This document shows positions 55,725 to 63,608 of a DNA stretch of 64,000 nucleotides, piece by piece (within the stretch, counting starts at the first letter, position 1; each line of letters starts with the position of its first letter). This stretch comes from Rhizobium sp. Root483D2. Lineage in GTDB: Bacteria; Pseudomonadota; Alphaproteobacteria; Rhizobiales; Rhizobiaceae. The stretch covers positions 32,860-96,859 of the forward strand of contig NZ_LMFB01000011.1 in the NCBI RefSeq assembly GCF_001426685.1, given 5' to 3'. The notes beneath the pieces were generated by a model, which worked only from the letters and a program-made list of their open reading frames with translations, was not told the origin of the DNA and did no database searches. The translations under genes were made by a program, and so were the position numbers.

Positions 55725-56608
55725 TGAACTTTCAAATCATCGACTCCAACATGCTCACGTCCCTTCCGCTGCCGCAACCAGCGGAAGGAAGCAAGGAAGA
55801 GCGCGGTCGGGTCTGCATTATCGGTGGAAGCACGGAAGTGCCGGGAGCTGTCCTTTTGGCTGCCCTGGGCGCAATGCGCGCCGGGGCTGGAAAACTTCAG
55901 ATCGTCTCCGCAGAAAGTCGGGCCGGAGCTCTCGCAGTTGCTATGCCTGAAGCGTTGGTCATCAGCCTGCCAGAAACGCCAAATGGGGGTCTCCAGTGTG
56001 CGCCCTTCCAGTCCAGCGCTTCCAGGTGGGCCGACGCGAATGCGCTGCTTGTGGGCCCTGGAATGGTAGAGGAGCCTGATTGTCACGAGATACTGAAATG
56101 TCTGCTTGACACTGCCAACGCAGCCAACATTGTCGTGGATGCCGGGGCTTTTCCCCGAATCACCGAACTCGGCGACAGTCTGTGCAAAAGGGTGGGGCGC
56201 ATCATCATCACCCCGCATGCCGGAGAGATGGCGAACCTGCTAAGTTTAGACAAAGAGGTCGTCGAAGCCGATCCCGCCTCAGCTGCTTTACGATTGACGC
56301 AAGAGTTTGGATTGGTGGTTGTGATGAAAGGTAGCCAGACCATCGTCACTGCACCGGACGGGAACTGGCGTTACACGGGCGGTGGCGTCGGGCTGGCCAC
56401 GTCTGGCTCAGGCGATGTCCTTGCTGGCATTATTGCAGGATTATTAGCGCGCGGAACCAAACCCGCAGCTGCGGCCATATGGGGCGTTTTCCTTCATGGC
56501 GAAGCAGGCTCAAAGCTCGCCAAGTCGGTTGCCCCGCTTGGATTCTTGGCTCGTGAGATTCCCGCCTTTATACCCCAGCTTATGATCGATGCTTCGCTCA
56601 AAAAGTAA
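55721..56608 (+). CDS. nnrD: ADP-dependent NAD(P)H-hydrate dehydratase
   Basis: 295-residue YjeF C-terminal-domain/ribokinase-like enzyme that restores hydrated NADH and NADPH using ADP. Motifs: GRVCIIGGSTEVPGAVLLAA, LLVGPGMVEEP, ITPHAGEMANLL, VVMKGSQTIVTAPDG, and GVGLATSGSGDVLAGIIAGL with the catalytic Asp. Unlike the usual YjeF fusion it lacks the N-terminal epimerase (NnrE) domain, so epimerase must be supplied elsewhere. Start ATGA overlaps the phosphatase gene. Confidence 0.92.
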   Translation: MMNFQIIDSNMLTSLPLPQPAEGSKEERGRVCIIGGSTEVPGAVLLAALGAMRAGAGKLQIVSAESRAGALAVAMPEALVISLPETPNGGLQCAPFQSSASRWADANALLVGPGMVEEPDCHEILKCLLDTANAANIVVDAGAFPRITELGDSLCKRVGRIIITPHAGEMANLLSLDKEVVEADPASAALRLTQEFGLVVVMKGSQTIVTAPDGNWRYTGGGVGLATSGSGDVLAGIIAGLLARGTKPAAAAIWGVFLHGEAGSKLAKSVAPLGFLAREIPAFIPQLMIDASLKK

Positions 56609-56956
56609 ACGCATTCTCGCCGCATTCCCCTTGCGATTTCGAAGCGTACGTCGCCTTCACAATGCCTTTGGGTGTGACCATTCCGTTGTGTGAAAAAACG
56701 GCCGTTTTAATACCTTTGGGGTCGCTGAATCAGTTCTTAACCTCCGTTTCGGAAATGATTTTGTCCCGTGTGCACCGAGAGCGACTGTTGCTTTCTCGAT
56801 GCACGGCGATAAAGTATCGAAATTCAACGCTACATCAGCTTCAAATGAAATTCGGCAAGATCCCCATTGATGATGTCCGCATGCACTATTGACGCGATTT
56901 GGAGCCGATCATGACACTGCAGCCGCGGCGGCGTAAAGCGATCTGTTAAGCGCCTG
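56609..56956. other. Intergenic region
   Basis: About 350 bases between convergent genes. A 76-codon frame (56662-56892, plus) has no recognisable motif or ribosome-binding site and is left unannotated. Confidence 0.35.
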
Positions 56957-57574
56957 TCACGCGGATCGCACGGCGCGGAACTTTCTCACTCTTGCGTGCG
57001 ATCCACATGTCTGATCGGAACACCACCGCCGATGGCCATTGCGGGAAAGGTCCAGAAACAGCCATCCGCAATTTGGACCCTGACATGCCCGGATGGGGCG
57101 ACGCTCACCCTTGGATGTCAGCAACTCTGCGGCTACCCAGCCGATACGGTCGGCGGTCGCATCCAAATGCTCTGCAGGTGAATGCTGCCATTCGATCCTG
57201 CCTGCCACACTGAACAATTTTCGTTTCGTCTGAGCGCTCTGTACCACATTGTTGAGGAGTGCCAGATCTGCCTCGCCGACCGAGCTCTCCTCCGATTCCG
57301 TCAGAAAAATGCGATGCAGGGCCTCTCGCAGTGCTCTTGCGTGGATCAGTTCTTTTTGAGCTTTGGAGGGCGATTTCATTGCGTTCGACCGCAGAACGGT
57401 GCGCTCGTCCTCGTCGATCAGATCGACGCGCCGCGCCCAGGTGACCAGATCATTGGGAGTGTTCAAGAAATCGGGACCCCAGCGCTCACTGCGGCAGTCG
57501 ACCGTGTTGACGAAGTCGAGGGCTGGGTGGCCGCCAAGTAGACTGATATCGGCGATGGTCTTCTGATTTGTCAT
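56957..57574 (-). CDS. CGNR zinc-finger/ABATE-domain regulator
   Basis: 205-residue protein with an N-terminal ABATE (stress-induced putative transcription regulator) domain (GGHPALDFVNTVDCRSERWG; RALREALHRIFL) and a C-terminal CGNR zinc finger. The finger has Cys in CQGPNCGWLFLDLSRNGHRR, then RRWCSDQTCGSHARVRKFR. The name-giving CGNR reads CGSH here, but all Cys positions are kept. Divergent from an EamA transporter with a shared palindrome, so it probably regulates that exporter and itself. Confidence 0.88.
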   Translation of the reverse strand: MTNQKTIADISLLGGHPALDFVNTVDCRSERWGPDFLNTPNDLVTWARRVDLIDEDERTVLRSNAMKSPSKAQKELIHARALREALHRIFLTESEESSVGEADLALLNNVVQSAQTKRKLFSVAGRIEWQHSPAEHLDATADRIGWVAAELLTSKGERRPIRACQGPNCGWLFLDLSRNGHRRWCSDQTCGSHARVRKFRAVRSA

Positions 57575-57616
57575 TTCTTCAATATCGGATGAGGGAACGA
57601 TTTGGGCAAGAGGGGG

Positions 57617-57650
57617 TTGTAACGGTCTATATACTATTTATCCGTTACAA
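57617..57650. promoter_or_regulatory. 9-bp inverted repeat spanning the EamA core promoter
   Basis: TTGTAACGG (57617-57625) and CCGTTACAA (57642-57650), separated by 16 bases that contain TATACT, a good -10 element. The repeat ends 15 bp before the transporter start. A dimeric repressor bound here would block the promoter directly. Confidence 0.7.
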
Positions 57651-57664
57651 AGATTGGAACTGCC

Positions 57665-58603
57665 ATGACCCTGGACCTCAACAAAAACCAGCTTCGCTTT
57701 CTGATGCTGTGCATTATCTGGGGAAGCACATGGATCGGAACCAAGGCAGGCATCGAAATTGTGCCGCCCCTCTTATTTGCCGGGACCCGTTTCACTGCGG
57801 CAGGCGTATTGCTGCTGCTATATGGGTGGGCCCGGGGCGAGGCAGCGACCTTCAAAGTTGGGGACAGCATCCGTTTCGTCGCCGTCAGTATGTTGATGAT
57901 CACCCTGTGTTACGCTCCGTTGTTTTGGGGCATGCAGTATATCGATACTGGCACTGCCGCCGTCCTCGAGATGTCGCTGACGCCTATCGCTCTTTTGTGC
58001 TTCGCTCTGTTGTTGCGCGAGGAGAGTCTCGACGTAAGGAGGATTCTGGCGATCTTGCTTGGGGTCTCGGGGCTGATCATTCTCTTCTGGCCATCGGCGC
58101 CAGATGAACATGTATCGAAGCCGGAGGCCTTTGCTGGCGCGAGCCTCTGGGGCGGATTGGCGGTCGCATCGGCGGCGTTCACTTATGGATACGGCTCAGT
58201 GCTGGCACGGCCACTGCTGCGATCCTATCCGGCCCTGTTCGTGGCGGGCATCACGACGTTGGTCGGCGGCATCGCCTTGCTGGCCGCAGCACTGCTGTCA
58301 GAGCCTGGTGCACTTTCCGCGCTTTCAGGCAACTGGGGCAAGATCGCCTGGACCGGCTGGTTCTTCCTGGTCATCTTCGGCTCGCTCATCGGCTATACGA
58401 CCTATATGCGGCTGCTGAGGGATATCGGCGCATCGCGTGCCGGCAGCTATGCCTTCGTGTCGCCGGTGATCGCCGTCGCACTCGGTGTGCTCTTCTTTTC
58501 CGAACAGGTTACCGTCTTCGACGTGGTCGGCATCATCGTCATGCTGATTGGCGCATATCTGGCAATGGCGGAAACGTCAGTGAGGAAACCCACAGCGCTT
58601 TGA
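57665..58603 (+). CDS. EamA/DMT-family transporter
   Basis: 312-residue inner-membrane protein with about ten transmembrane helices in two EamA repeats: first starts LCIIWGSTWIGTKAGIEIVP, second GLAVASAAFTYGYGSVLARP; SLIGYTTYMRLLRDIGASRA and FVSPVIAVALGVLFFSEQVT are typical for the family. Usually exporters of amino acids or other metabolites; substrate not predictable. Divergent from the CGNR regulator gene. Confidence 0.92.
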   Translation: MTLDLNKNQLRFLMLCIIWGSTWIGTKAGIEIVPPLLFAGTRFTAAGVLLLLYGWARGEAATFKVGDSIRFVAVSMLMITLCYAPLFWGMQYIDTGTAAVLEMSLTPIALLCFALLLREESLDVRRILAILLGVSGLIILFWPSAPDEHVSKPEAFAGASLWGGLAVASAAFTYGYGSVLARPLLRSYPALFVAGITTLVGGIALLAAALLSEPGALSALSGNWGKIAWTGWFFLVIFGSLIGYTTYMRLLRDIGASRAGSYAFVSPVIAVALGVLFFSEQVTVFDVVGIIVMLIGAYLAMAETSVRKPTAL

Positions 58604-59000
58604 AATGTGAAAACCAAACATAAATCAGACGGCAACAAAAGGGACGTCGAACCCGCCACGCCGTTCATCCCTGGAAGAATGTTTGACTTTATTGCGCGAC
58701 CTTGCTCGGGCGTTTAAAATCTCCCTATGGCGGGTACATTAATTGCCTGATTCATCAGCCAAAGATAGTCGAGAAAGGACCGATCCAACGGAGCATTGAG
58801 CTACATGATTGGCGCCGTCGGCGTCCTTATACCTGAGCTCTTGGTGTCGAACGTCCATAATCCGGCATACGATCTTTCTCCGAGGGAAAAAGACCCGCTG
58901 GAGCGCGGCCAGCCACCTGATGGCGCGGGAGGGAGACACAGGCGTGTCGTTCCAGCGGCTGAGGAACTGGCTGGCCCTAATTTTGTGACTCTATAGGGGA
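58604..59000. other. Gap downstream of EamA gene
   Basis: About 400 bases. Open frames on both strands (58796-58996 plus; 58739-58939 minus) lack ribosome-binding sites or known motifs. Nothing convincing. Confidence 0.35.
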
Positions 59001-59189
59001 TTAATCTTTGCACTGTGTCGGTAGAATGCCTTTGGCGGCCATCAAGATGTCAAGGTCGTTCTCGGATGGCCCAGAAACCTCGAAAAGCCTGCGTGCGTCT
59101 GCTGATGATAGCCCGTACTTGAACGCAAACTCATCAATTGTCAGCGACCTGCCTCTCGTCGGACGGTTTTTTAGTGATTTGTTTTGCAT
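59001..59189 (-). CDS. Small protein, possibly DUF3606-like
   Basis: 62-residue protein: MQNKSLKNRPTRGRSLTIDE, then FAFKYGLSSADARRLFEVSG. The layout (basic RGRxL segment, then a small helical domain) recalls DUF3606 proteins of Rhizobiales. ATG at 59189 follows GAGGTGAAAAA. The match is weak; function unknown. Confidence 0.65.
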   Translation of the reverse strand: MQNKSLKNRPTRGRSLTIDEFAFKYGLSSADARRLFEVSGPSENDLDILMAAKGILPTQCKD

Positions 59190-59639
59190 TTTTTCACCTC
59201 TCGACCGAGAGATGTTGCAGGGCTGAAGCCAGTCAATACAGCTCGTGTAGATTTTTTGCACCAAACCGAATTGACTTCAGTACGCATTGAGTTACCCGCC
59301 AAATTCACGACTGGTGGATGTGCCAGATCGTCATATTGCTTTTGTCTTGGCATGGCCCCTCTCAAACGATGATGAGGAGCCAATCTGCCAGAACGGCGCT
59401 TGCGAAAATCGACCTTAAATCCACATCCAAGACTGTCCCGGAATTAGCGGAATCGCTGTCCCGAAATTAAGTGAAACACGTAACCAGAGATTTCTGGGTT
59501 CTTTGGCACGTCGCTTATGGCCGGTCGAGGTTTGAACAAGGTTGGAGTATCCTGGCTTATCCGAAAATACTTGGTTACGCCTACAGCAGTTCCGCAACGG
59601 TGTTCATTCGACCAAGCTCTGGCTAGGCAAGTTTAACAA
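59190..59639. other. Intergenic region
   Basis: About 450 bases. A minus-strand frame starting near 59353 (MPRQKQYDDLAHPPVVNLAG) overlaps the next start by 19 bp and might be a small protein, but support is too weak. The remainder shows nothing recognisable. Confidence 0.35.
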
Positions 59640-59664
59640 GGAACTTCTGCCCTCCTGACTGGTT
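59640..59664 (+). promoter_or_regulatory. EcfG-type promoter of acidic protein gene
   Basis: GGAAC (59640-59644), 16-base spacer, GGTT (59661-59664), 27 bp before the ATG at 59691. Confidence 0.68.
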
Positions 59665-59690
59665 CTTCCTCCATTCAACGGAGAAAGACC

Positions 59691-60074
59691 ATGGGCAATA
59701 CCCTACCGACAGACGGCGCACCCGGAACAACCGATCAGTCACCACGTTGGGAAGGTCCGGAGGAAACGCGGCCACGGGGCTATCTTCCCGCGAAAGATAA
59801 TCCCGATGTGGATCGGGATGCTTTGGGCGAAAACAATCAGGACCCCGAGCGCAATACCCCCTCCGATGCCCTCAAGATCAAGGAAGACGCCAAGGGCCAA
59901 TACGCGAAATCTCGCGCTGATGGAGATAGCACGGGAGTTGCCAGTGCCAAGCCGACTGTGGTGACAGGATCAGAAGACGTAACCGGCCATCGCACTCCGC
60001 CGGGCGAAACGGCACCAGACAAAGATTGGGACGTCAATTTCGACGAAACGGAAAGAGATCGCTCCCGCGAGTAG
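59691..60074 (+). CDS. Acidic, probably disordered stress protein
   Basis: 127-residue hydrophilic protein rich in Asp, Glu, Pro, Gly, Thr and Arg (RWEGPEETRPRGYLPAKDNP; TGHRTPPGETAPDKDWDVNF), with no hydrophobic core. It is predicted to be intrinsically disordered, similar in character to desiccation-protectant proteins. ATG follows AACGGAGAAAGACC. EcfG-type promoter upstream. No domain recognised; protective role is inference. Confidence 0.8.
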   Translation: MGNTLPTDGAPGTTDQSPRWEGPEETRPRGYLPAKDNPDVDRDALGENNQDPERNTPSDALKIKEDAKGQYAKSRADGDSTGVASAKPTVVTGSEDVTGHRTPPGETAPDKDWDVNFDETERDRSRE

Positions 60075-60122
60075 TCGATGGCGGCCACGACATCGGGTCC
60101 GGAAGAGCCTTACCTAACGAAC

Positions 60123-60154
60123 GAGATCCGGGCAGTCAGACCGGGACCGATCTC
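60123..60154 (+). terminator. Imperfect stem-loop after acidic protein gene
   Basis: GAGATC (60123-60128) pairs with GATCTC (60149-60154), with additional imperfect pairing inside; TTGGTT follows. Weak intrinsic terminator candidate. Confidence 0.4.
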
Positions 60155-60249
60155 TTGGTTAGCGGCCAGAATCGAACAGCTCCGACCATGACATAAGTGC
60201 GCGATCTGATGGGACAGCGACCTGACGCCTAGTCATTTCACCTCGCTGC

Positions 60250-60706
60250 CCCGTCAACCTTCATCCAAGTTAGCGACCATTCATGCTCGCTGCCCTCGGT
60301 GTGGGTATAGAGGCCGTGGTTATGCACTTTGGCCTCCAGAGTGGTAAATTCGGGCGGGCCATGCCGGGCAAATCCATGACGCGCGAATAGTCTCGAAGCT
60401 CATCCAAAGTGGTGACGTGCTGAACGTCCTGGCGCCCACGCACGTTAATCGTCCAAGCGTAGATGGTCTCGGATTCTCCTTGCCTACGCGCTCGTGAATA
60501 AAGGCGCTCTTCGTTCCTGTCTTTCGGGTCGTCATGCGCATGGGCGTACACACCCGCAGATTTCTCAAAACCTCTGATTGTTTCAAGCGTTTCCCAGCCG
60601 TCGCGGTCGCTTCCTCCAAGATCATTTGCAAAGGACCGTCAACTTCTTCCTGGCAGACCAGATGACGGTCCTTGTTAGATACTGGATATTTCTGTTTGTC
60701 GACCAT
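60250..60706 (-). pseudogene. Hypothetical protein gene, apparently frameshifted twice
   Basis: ATG at 60706 follows GGAGGAGCC and reads MVDKQKYPVSNKDRHLVCQE, then QEEVDGPLQMILEEA. Coding character then moves to a second frame (DRDGWETLETIRGFEKSAGV, YAHAHDDPKDRNEERLYSRA, TIYAWTINVRGRQDVQHVTT). Near 60360 it moves to a third (FTTLEAKVHNHGLYTHTEGS, then EHEWSLTWMKVDGAAR). The pieces read as one about 150-residue protein of unknown family. Two indels or sequencing errors would explain this. No function recognised. Confidence 0.55.
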
Positions 60707-60755
60707 CGCAGGCTCCTCCAACATGGAGACCCTGACCGGGTTTGGATTGATCCGG

Positions 60756-60932
60756 CTATCTCTTTGGCGGAGAATCTGGCTTCTCAGCCATGCGCAACTC
60801 CCGCAGGCGCTGAGTTTTCTGCTGATCGGCTTCGCGACGCTCCCTAATCGCTTCCTGGGCTACAGCTTTTGATTGGTCGAAGTTTCCGAGTGCCGATGGT
60901 CCGCGCTTGCGTCTCTGTCTCGATTCTTCCAT
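60756..60932 (-). CDS. Small basic/charged protein
   Basis: 58-residue protein MEESRQRRKRGPSALGNFDQ followed by an Arg/Glu/Lys-rich helix (AIRERREADQQKTQRLRELR). ATG at 60932 has GGAGGC 5 bases upstream. It lies 17 bp after the response regulator stop, so probably co-transcribed with it. Unknown function. Confidence 0.65.
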   Translation of the reverse strand: MEESRQRRKRGPSALGNFDQSKAVAQEAIRERREADQQKTQRLRELRMAEKPDSPPKR

Positions 60933-60949
60933 TTCATGCCTCCTGTGCT

Positions 60950-61321
60950 TTATTTGGCCACCTTCGCTTTGGCCTGTGTGAGTGCAGTGATTAGTTCTTC
61001 TGGGATGCAGGGCTTTGGCAACCAGATACCATCGTGGAAGTTGGGATCGGCGTCCTCCTTGCCTGAGCCAGAGCAAATGACGAACGGCACACCTTTGTTC
61101 CTCAGAAGCGTTGCCACACTTGAAGACGGTCCGTCCTTTAACTGAATATCTAAAAGGGCAACGGCAGGGGTTTGCGATTGAAGCCATTCCTCAGCGGCGG
61201 CACGGCTTGATATAACTGTAATCTGCGTAAACCCAGCCCGCTCAGCGTAATGCTCATGGTCCATCGCGATGAGCGGCTCGTCTTCGAGTATGAGGATTGA
61301 TTTACTTACGCTGGTGCTCAT
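60950..61321 (-). CDS. Single-domain response regulator
   Basis: Stand-alone receiver protein, ATG at 61321 after GGAGGCGCT. Acidic pocket in SILILEDEPLIAMDHEHYAE, phospho-Asp in VALLDIQLKDG, conserved position in PFVICSGSGKED and Lys in WLPKPCIPEEL. No output domain. The layout resembles the single-domain regulators that work with HWE kinases such as LovR. Partnership with the LOV kinase at 50994 is inference. Confidence 0.9.
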   Translation of the reverse strand: MSTSVSKSILILEDEPLIAMDHEHYAERAGFTQITVISSRAAAEEWLQSQTPAVALLDIQLKDGPSSSVATLLRNKGVPFVICSGSGKEDADPNFHDGIWLPKPCIPEELITALTQAKAKVAK

Positions 61322-61448
61322 AGCGCCTCCTTCCAACACCGTAGGATGTATCGCAGGAGACTATCGAACTACCGGATCCGATTTTTGGCAATAAAATATT
61401 TTAATAGGTTGGGAATCGTCGCCAGGTTGGCCGTCCAAATGAATGCGG

Positions 61449-61679
61449 TCAGTTAACGGAGTTGTTGACGTTCACCTTGGCGACAACGTTGCCTTGGCTG
61501 TCGGCAATCTCAACGCCCTTGTACTTGGTGGCACGACCGCCGGCCATATCGTCAGACGCCATTTCCGAAAGGCTTGACTGTGCGTCGGCCTTCGCTTTTT
61601 CCAGATCGGGGAAGTTTATGCCTTCATCATCCCGTTCAGTGCCGTCGGCGGTAATCAGGTGGAAAAAGTAGTGCGGCAT
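61449..61679 (-). CDS. DUF6894-type small protein
   Basis: 76-residue protein MPHYFFHLITADGTERDDEG, INFPDLEKAKADAQSSLSEM, then KGVEIADSQGNVVAKVNV. This MPRYFFH-type start and D/GxEFPD segment are characteristic of DUF6894, common in Rhizobiales. ATG at 61679 follows TTGGAGGCACTGC. A GGAAC-N15-AGTT sequence at 61770-61793 (minus strand) is a weaker EcfG-like candidate. The 225 bases upstream hold no other gene. Confidence 0.82.
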   Translation of the reverse strand: MPHYFFHLITADGTERDDEGINFPDLEKAKADAQSSLSEMASDDMAGGRATKYKGVEIADSQGNVVAKVNVNNSVN

Positions 61680-61904
61680 GCAGTGCCTCCAACCGGTCCA
61701 AATGACCGCGCACCGCGGGCCAAGTTGGCTTGTGCTGGCTGGGGATTGGCAACAGTGCCAGCAGCGGTCAACTTGACGGCGCATGTTTGTTCCGGGCGAT
61801 TTTCTGGTCATTCGGTGGATTAGATTCGGGTAGCGTCGCCTTATCTCTAGCCCTCTAAAAAGAGGCGTGTCTTAGCTTCCCGTCATTCGTCCAAGCGCTA
61901 AACT

Positions 61905-62419
61905 CGATCTCCGCGAATTGCCAAGTTTGAGGCAGCTGCTCCGAAAGAACTCCGTCTCGCGTTGAGGATGGCGTTTTGGACCGGACAGCGCCAGGGCGCC
62001 CCTGCACGCCCTATGGAACGCCTATGATGGTGAGAAGCTGAAGCTGCGACAAGATAAGACTGGCGTGAGGGTAGCAGTGCCATCGGGCAGCCACTTCGTG
62101 AGCCATTGGCCAGGACAGTTAGAGTCGCCCCGACTATTTTGGTAAATGCGCGTGGGAAGCCGTGGGCCTTAGAAGGGTTCAGAGCATCTTGGCGGATTGC
62201 CAAAAGGCCGACATCGTCGGGCTGACATTTCATAATCCAAGAGGAACTGCAGGAACTCGGAGAGGCCTCACTGGCTGCACTACAGCTGAGATCGGTTCTC
62301 TAACAGACCTTAAGCTCTCCGACGTGGACGCAGTTCTCGACGCCCACTATTTTGTAGATAGGGCTTACCTAGCCGCAGACACCATGAGGAAACTAGAAGG
62401 TTACGTGACTATGACGTGA
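61905..62419 (+). pseudogene. Tyrosine integrase C-terminal remnant
   Basis: Degenerate catalytic domain of a phage/island integrase in mixed frames: FEAAAPKELRLALRMAFWTG (Arg-box entry), AYDGEKLKLRQDKTGVRVAV, TVRVAPTILVNARGKPWALE, then LTFHNPRGTAGTRRGLTGCT (HxLRGTA motif with Leu to Pro). It ends LKLSDVDAVLDAHYFVDRAY with the Tyr region. The Arg motif is partly scrambled by frameshifts. The N-terminal half is absent. Non-functional relic of an integration event. Confidence 0.82.
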
Positions 62420-62502
62420 CATGGCCGTGACATCATGCTCGCAGAGGCCAAGAACCCTGTAATAGTACTTGCAAACCCCCTAAATTAGTAGTGGTATATG
62501 AA

Positions 62503-62602
62503 CACTCTTGGGAGAGTGAGGCAGTGCATTCCATATTGCAGGTTTTATATTGTGAGCCATATTACGCCGCCATTTCCTGCCGGGAGTGGCGGCATTTTTT
62601 TT
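62503..62602 (+). ncRNA. Candidate small RNA ending at an intrinsic terminator
   Basis: The non-coding stretch has a perfect 6-bp hairpin CACTCT-TGGG-AGAGTG (62503-62518), an AT-rich linker, then a strong terminator at 62566-62602. A TATATG at 62495-62500 could be a -10. The product would be about 100 nt. No known family recognised; promoter and transcription are inferred. Confidence 0.35.
62566..62602 (+). terminator. Intrinsic terminator
   Basis: GCCGCCA (62566-62572), 14-base loop, TGGCGGC (62587-62593), then A and eight T (62595-62602). Textbook Rho-independent terminator with no annotated gene directly upstream on the plus strand except the integrase remnant. Confidence 0.88.
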
Positions 62603-62647
62603 GGCTAGCTGGCCGGCTTAGCCGCCCTGATATCTTTGACGGCGTCT

Positions 62648-62758
62648 TCAAGAGCAATCAGCGCCATCATCGATGGCCCAGCCAGAAGCTACGGCAGCAG
62701 AGACGATCATGTCGATCAGAGGATGGATAATTTCTTCGGACTCCATGGTGCGCTGCAT
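62648..62758 (-). CDS. Possible 36-residue ORF overlapping an HTH-like gene
   Basis: MQRTMESEEIIHPLIDMIVS, then AAVASGWAIDDGADCS. AGGAG lies just before the first ATG; ATG at 62746 has better spacing. It overlaps the 3' end of the gene at 62667-63089 in another frame. It could be a small gene or the original C-terminus of that gene after a frameshift. Confidence 0.35.
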   Translation of the reverse strand: MQRTMESEEIIHPLIDMIVSAAVASGWAIDDGADCS

Positions 62759-63089
62759 CTCTCCTGGCTCGTGTGTCGGTGCGGAAATCTGCATTCTTAA
62801 TCCACATTTGGGCACGCTCTTTGCCAACCACCGCTAAAGCGATCTCCTTGTCGGTGGCGAAGAGGGGCAACTTATTTAGAAGGTCGGTCACGGCGTTCGA
62901 CCCGCAAGCGCACTCCGGGGCCGTTCCCGTGCGCGTCGATGTAACGCCCGCTGCCGCAAGGGCTGCCTGAAGCGCATCCACGGTCTCCTTCAATTCTTCC
63001 TCTACCTCAAAGCGGGATACGGTTCCGGGAGCTAACTTGGCTAACTTTGCGAGATCACGGAAATCAAGATCGATAGCAACGTGAGCCAT
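62667..63089 (-). CDS. HTH/XRE-like protein, possibly frameshifted at the 3' end
   Basis: 140-residue frame. The N-terminus has an XRE-like helix-turn-helix remnant (FRDLAKLAKLAPGTVSRFEV, then EEELKETVDALQAALAAAGV) missing its first helix. A central segment LPLFATDKEIALAVVGKERA resembles small phage-type DNA-binding modules. The last 30 residues (HHGVRRNYPSSDRHDRLCC) look out of frame, while the frame giving MESEEIIHPLIDM looks coding. Probably a degraded phage-type regulator near the integrase relic. Confidence 0.45.
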   Translation of the reverse strand: MAHVAIDLDFRDLAKLAKLAPGTVSRFEVEEELKETVDALQAALAAAGVTSTRTGTAPECACGSNAVTDLLNKLPLFATDKEIALAVVGKERAQMWIKNADFRTDTRARRDAAHHGVRRNYPSSDRHDRLCCRSFWLGHR

Positions 63090-63407
63090 CTTGCACTTCC
63101 GAGAAGACAGGTAAGCGCTGTTGCCGACCTCTCCCTGCGATCCATAACGCGCCGGCCACATTGTTCAAAGCCGTCGATCTCATCCAGTTCGAAGATGCTG
63201 CGGGCGCCGTGCAGGAACATCCATGTCTGGCGCGATAATCCGACGCAGACGGATTACAGCGTGGACGTTGATCGCTTCAATCCCAGCCCGCTCGCACTCG
63301 TCATTGCTGACGTCACTATCCGGAACGCGATTGGCCAGGACATTATGAGGGTAGCGGCTTAGCCCTACCGCGTTCCGCCTGTCGTTCCCGCATGTCCGGC
63401 AGGTTCC
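63090..63407. other. Region with unexplained coding-like frames
   Basis: Two plus-strand stretches look coding-like but lack family matches: 63160-63229 (FKAVDLIQFEDAAGAVQEHP) and the end of the frame 63081-63362 (DYSVDVDRFNPSPLALVIAD, then VTIRNAIGQDIMRVAA). They may be pieces of one broken gene. Not annotated as a gene. Confidence 0.35.
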
Positions 63408-63442
63408 CCCCGTCGCTGTCTCCTCATGGTGGCGGGGCTTTT
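63408..63442 (+). terminator. Stem-loop with T-run
   Basis: CCCCGTC (63408-63414) pairs with GGCGGGG (63431-63437), followed by CTTTT. Confidence 0.5.
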
Positions 63443-63511
63443 ACGAGGCGGCTTCACCAGCCCCAGTACGATCAGTCACCACCTCGGCGCACCAGCGCAG
63501 CCGATCGCAAG

Positions 63512-63538
63512 CCGTCATCCCAAGGGTGGCGGCTTTTT
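63512..63538 (+). terminator. Intrinsic terminator
   Basis: CCGTCATCC (63512-63520), loop CAA, GGGTGGCGG (63524-63532; two G-U pairs), then C and five T. Lies 70 bp upstream of the membrane-anchored protein gene and would end any transcript from the left. Confidence 0.65.
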
Positions 63539-63608
63539 GTTCGGCCCTCTGCATCTTTTGGCTGCTGGTTGCGTTGAGTGCCTGCAACACATGGGAGCCA
63601 GAATCACA

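Noticed and set aside
58739..58996. Small open frames on both strands after the EamA gene
   Set aside because: Mutually overlapping, no ribosome-binding site, no recognisable motif.
61770..61793. EcfG promoter for the DUF6894 gene
   Set aside because: GGAAC and AGTT are present but the spacing is 15, not the 16 of all the others; kept only as a weak candidate in the gene note.
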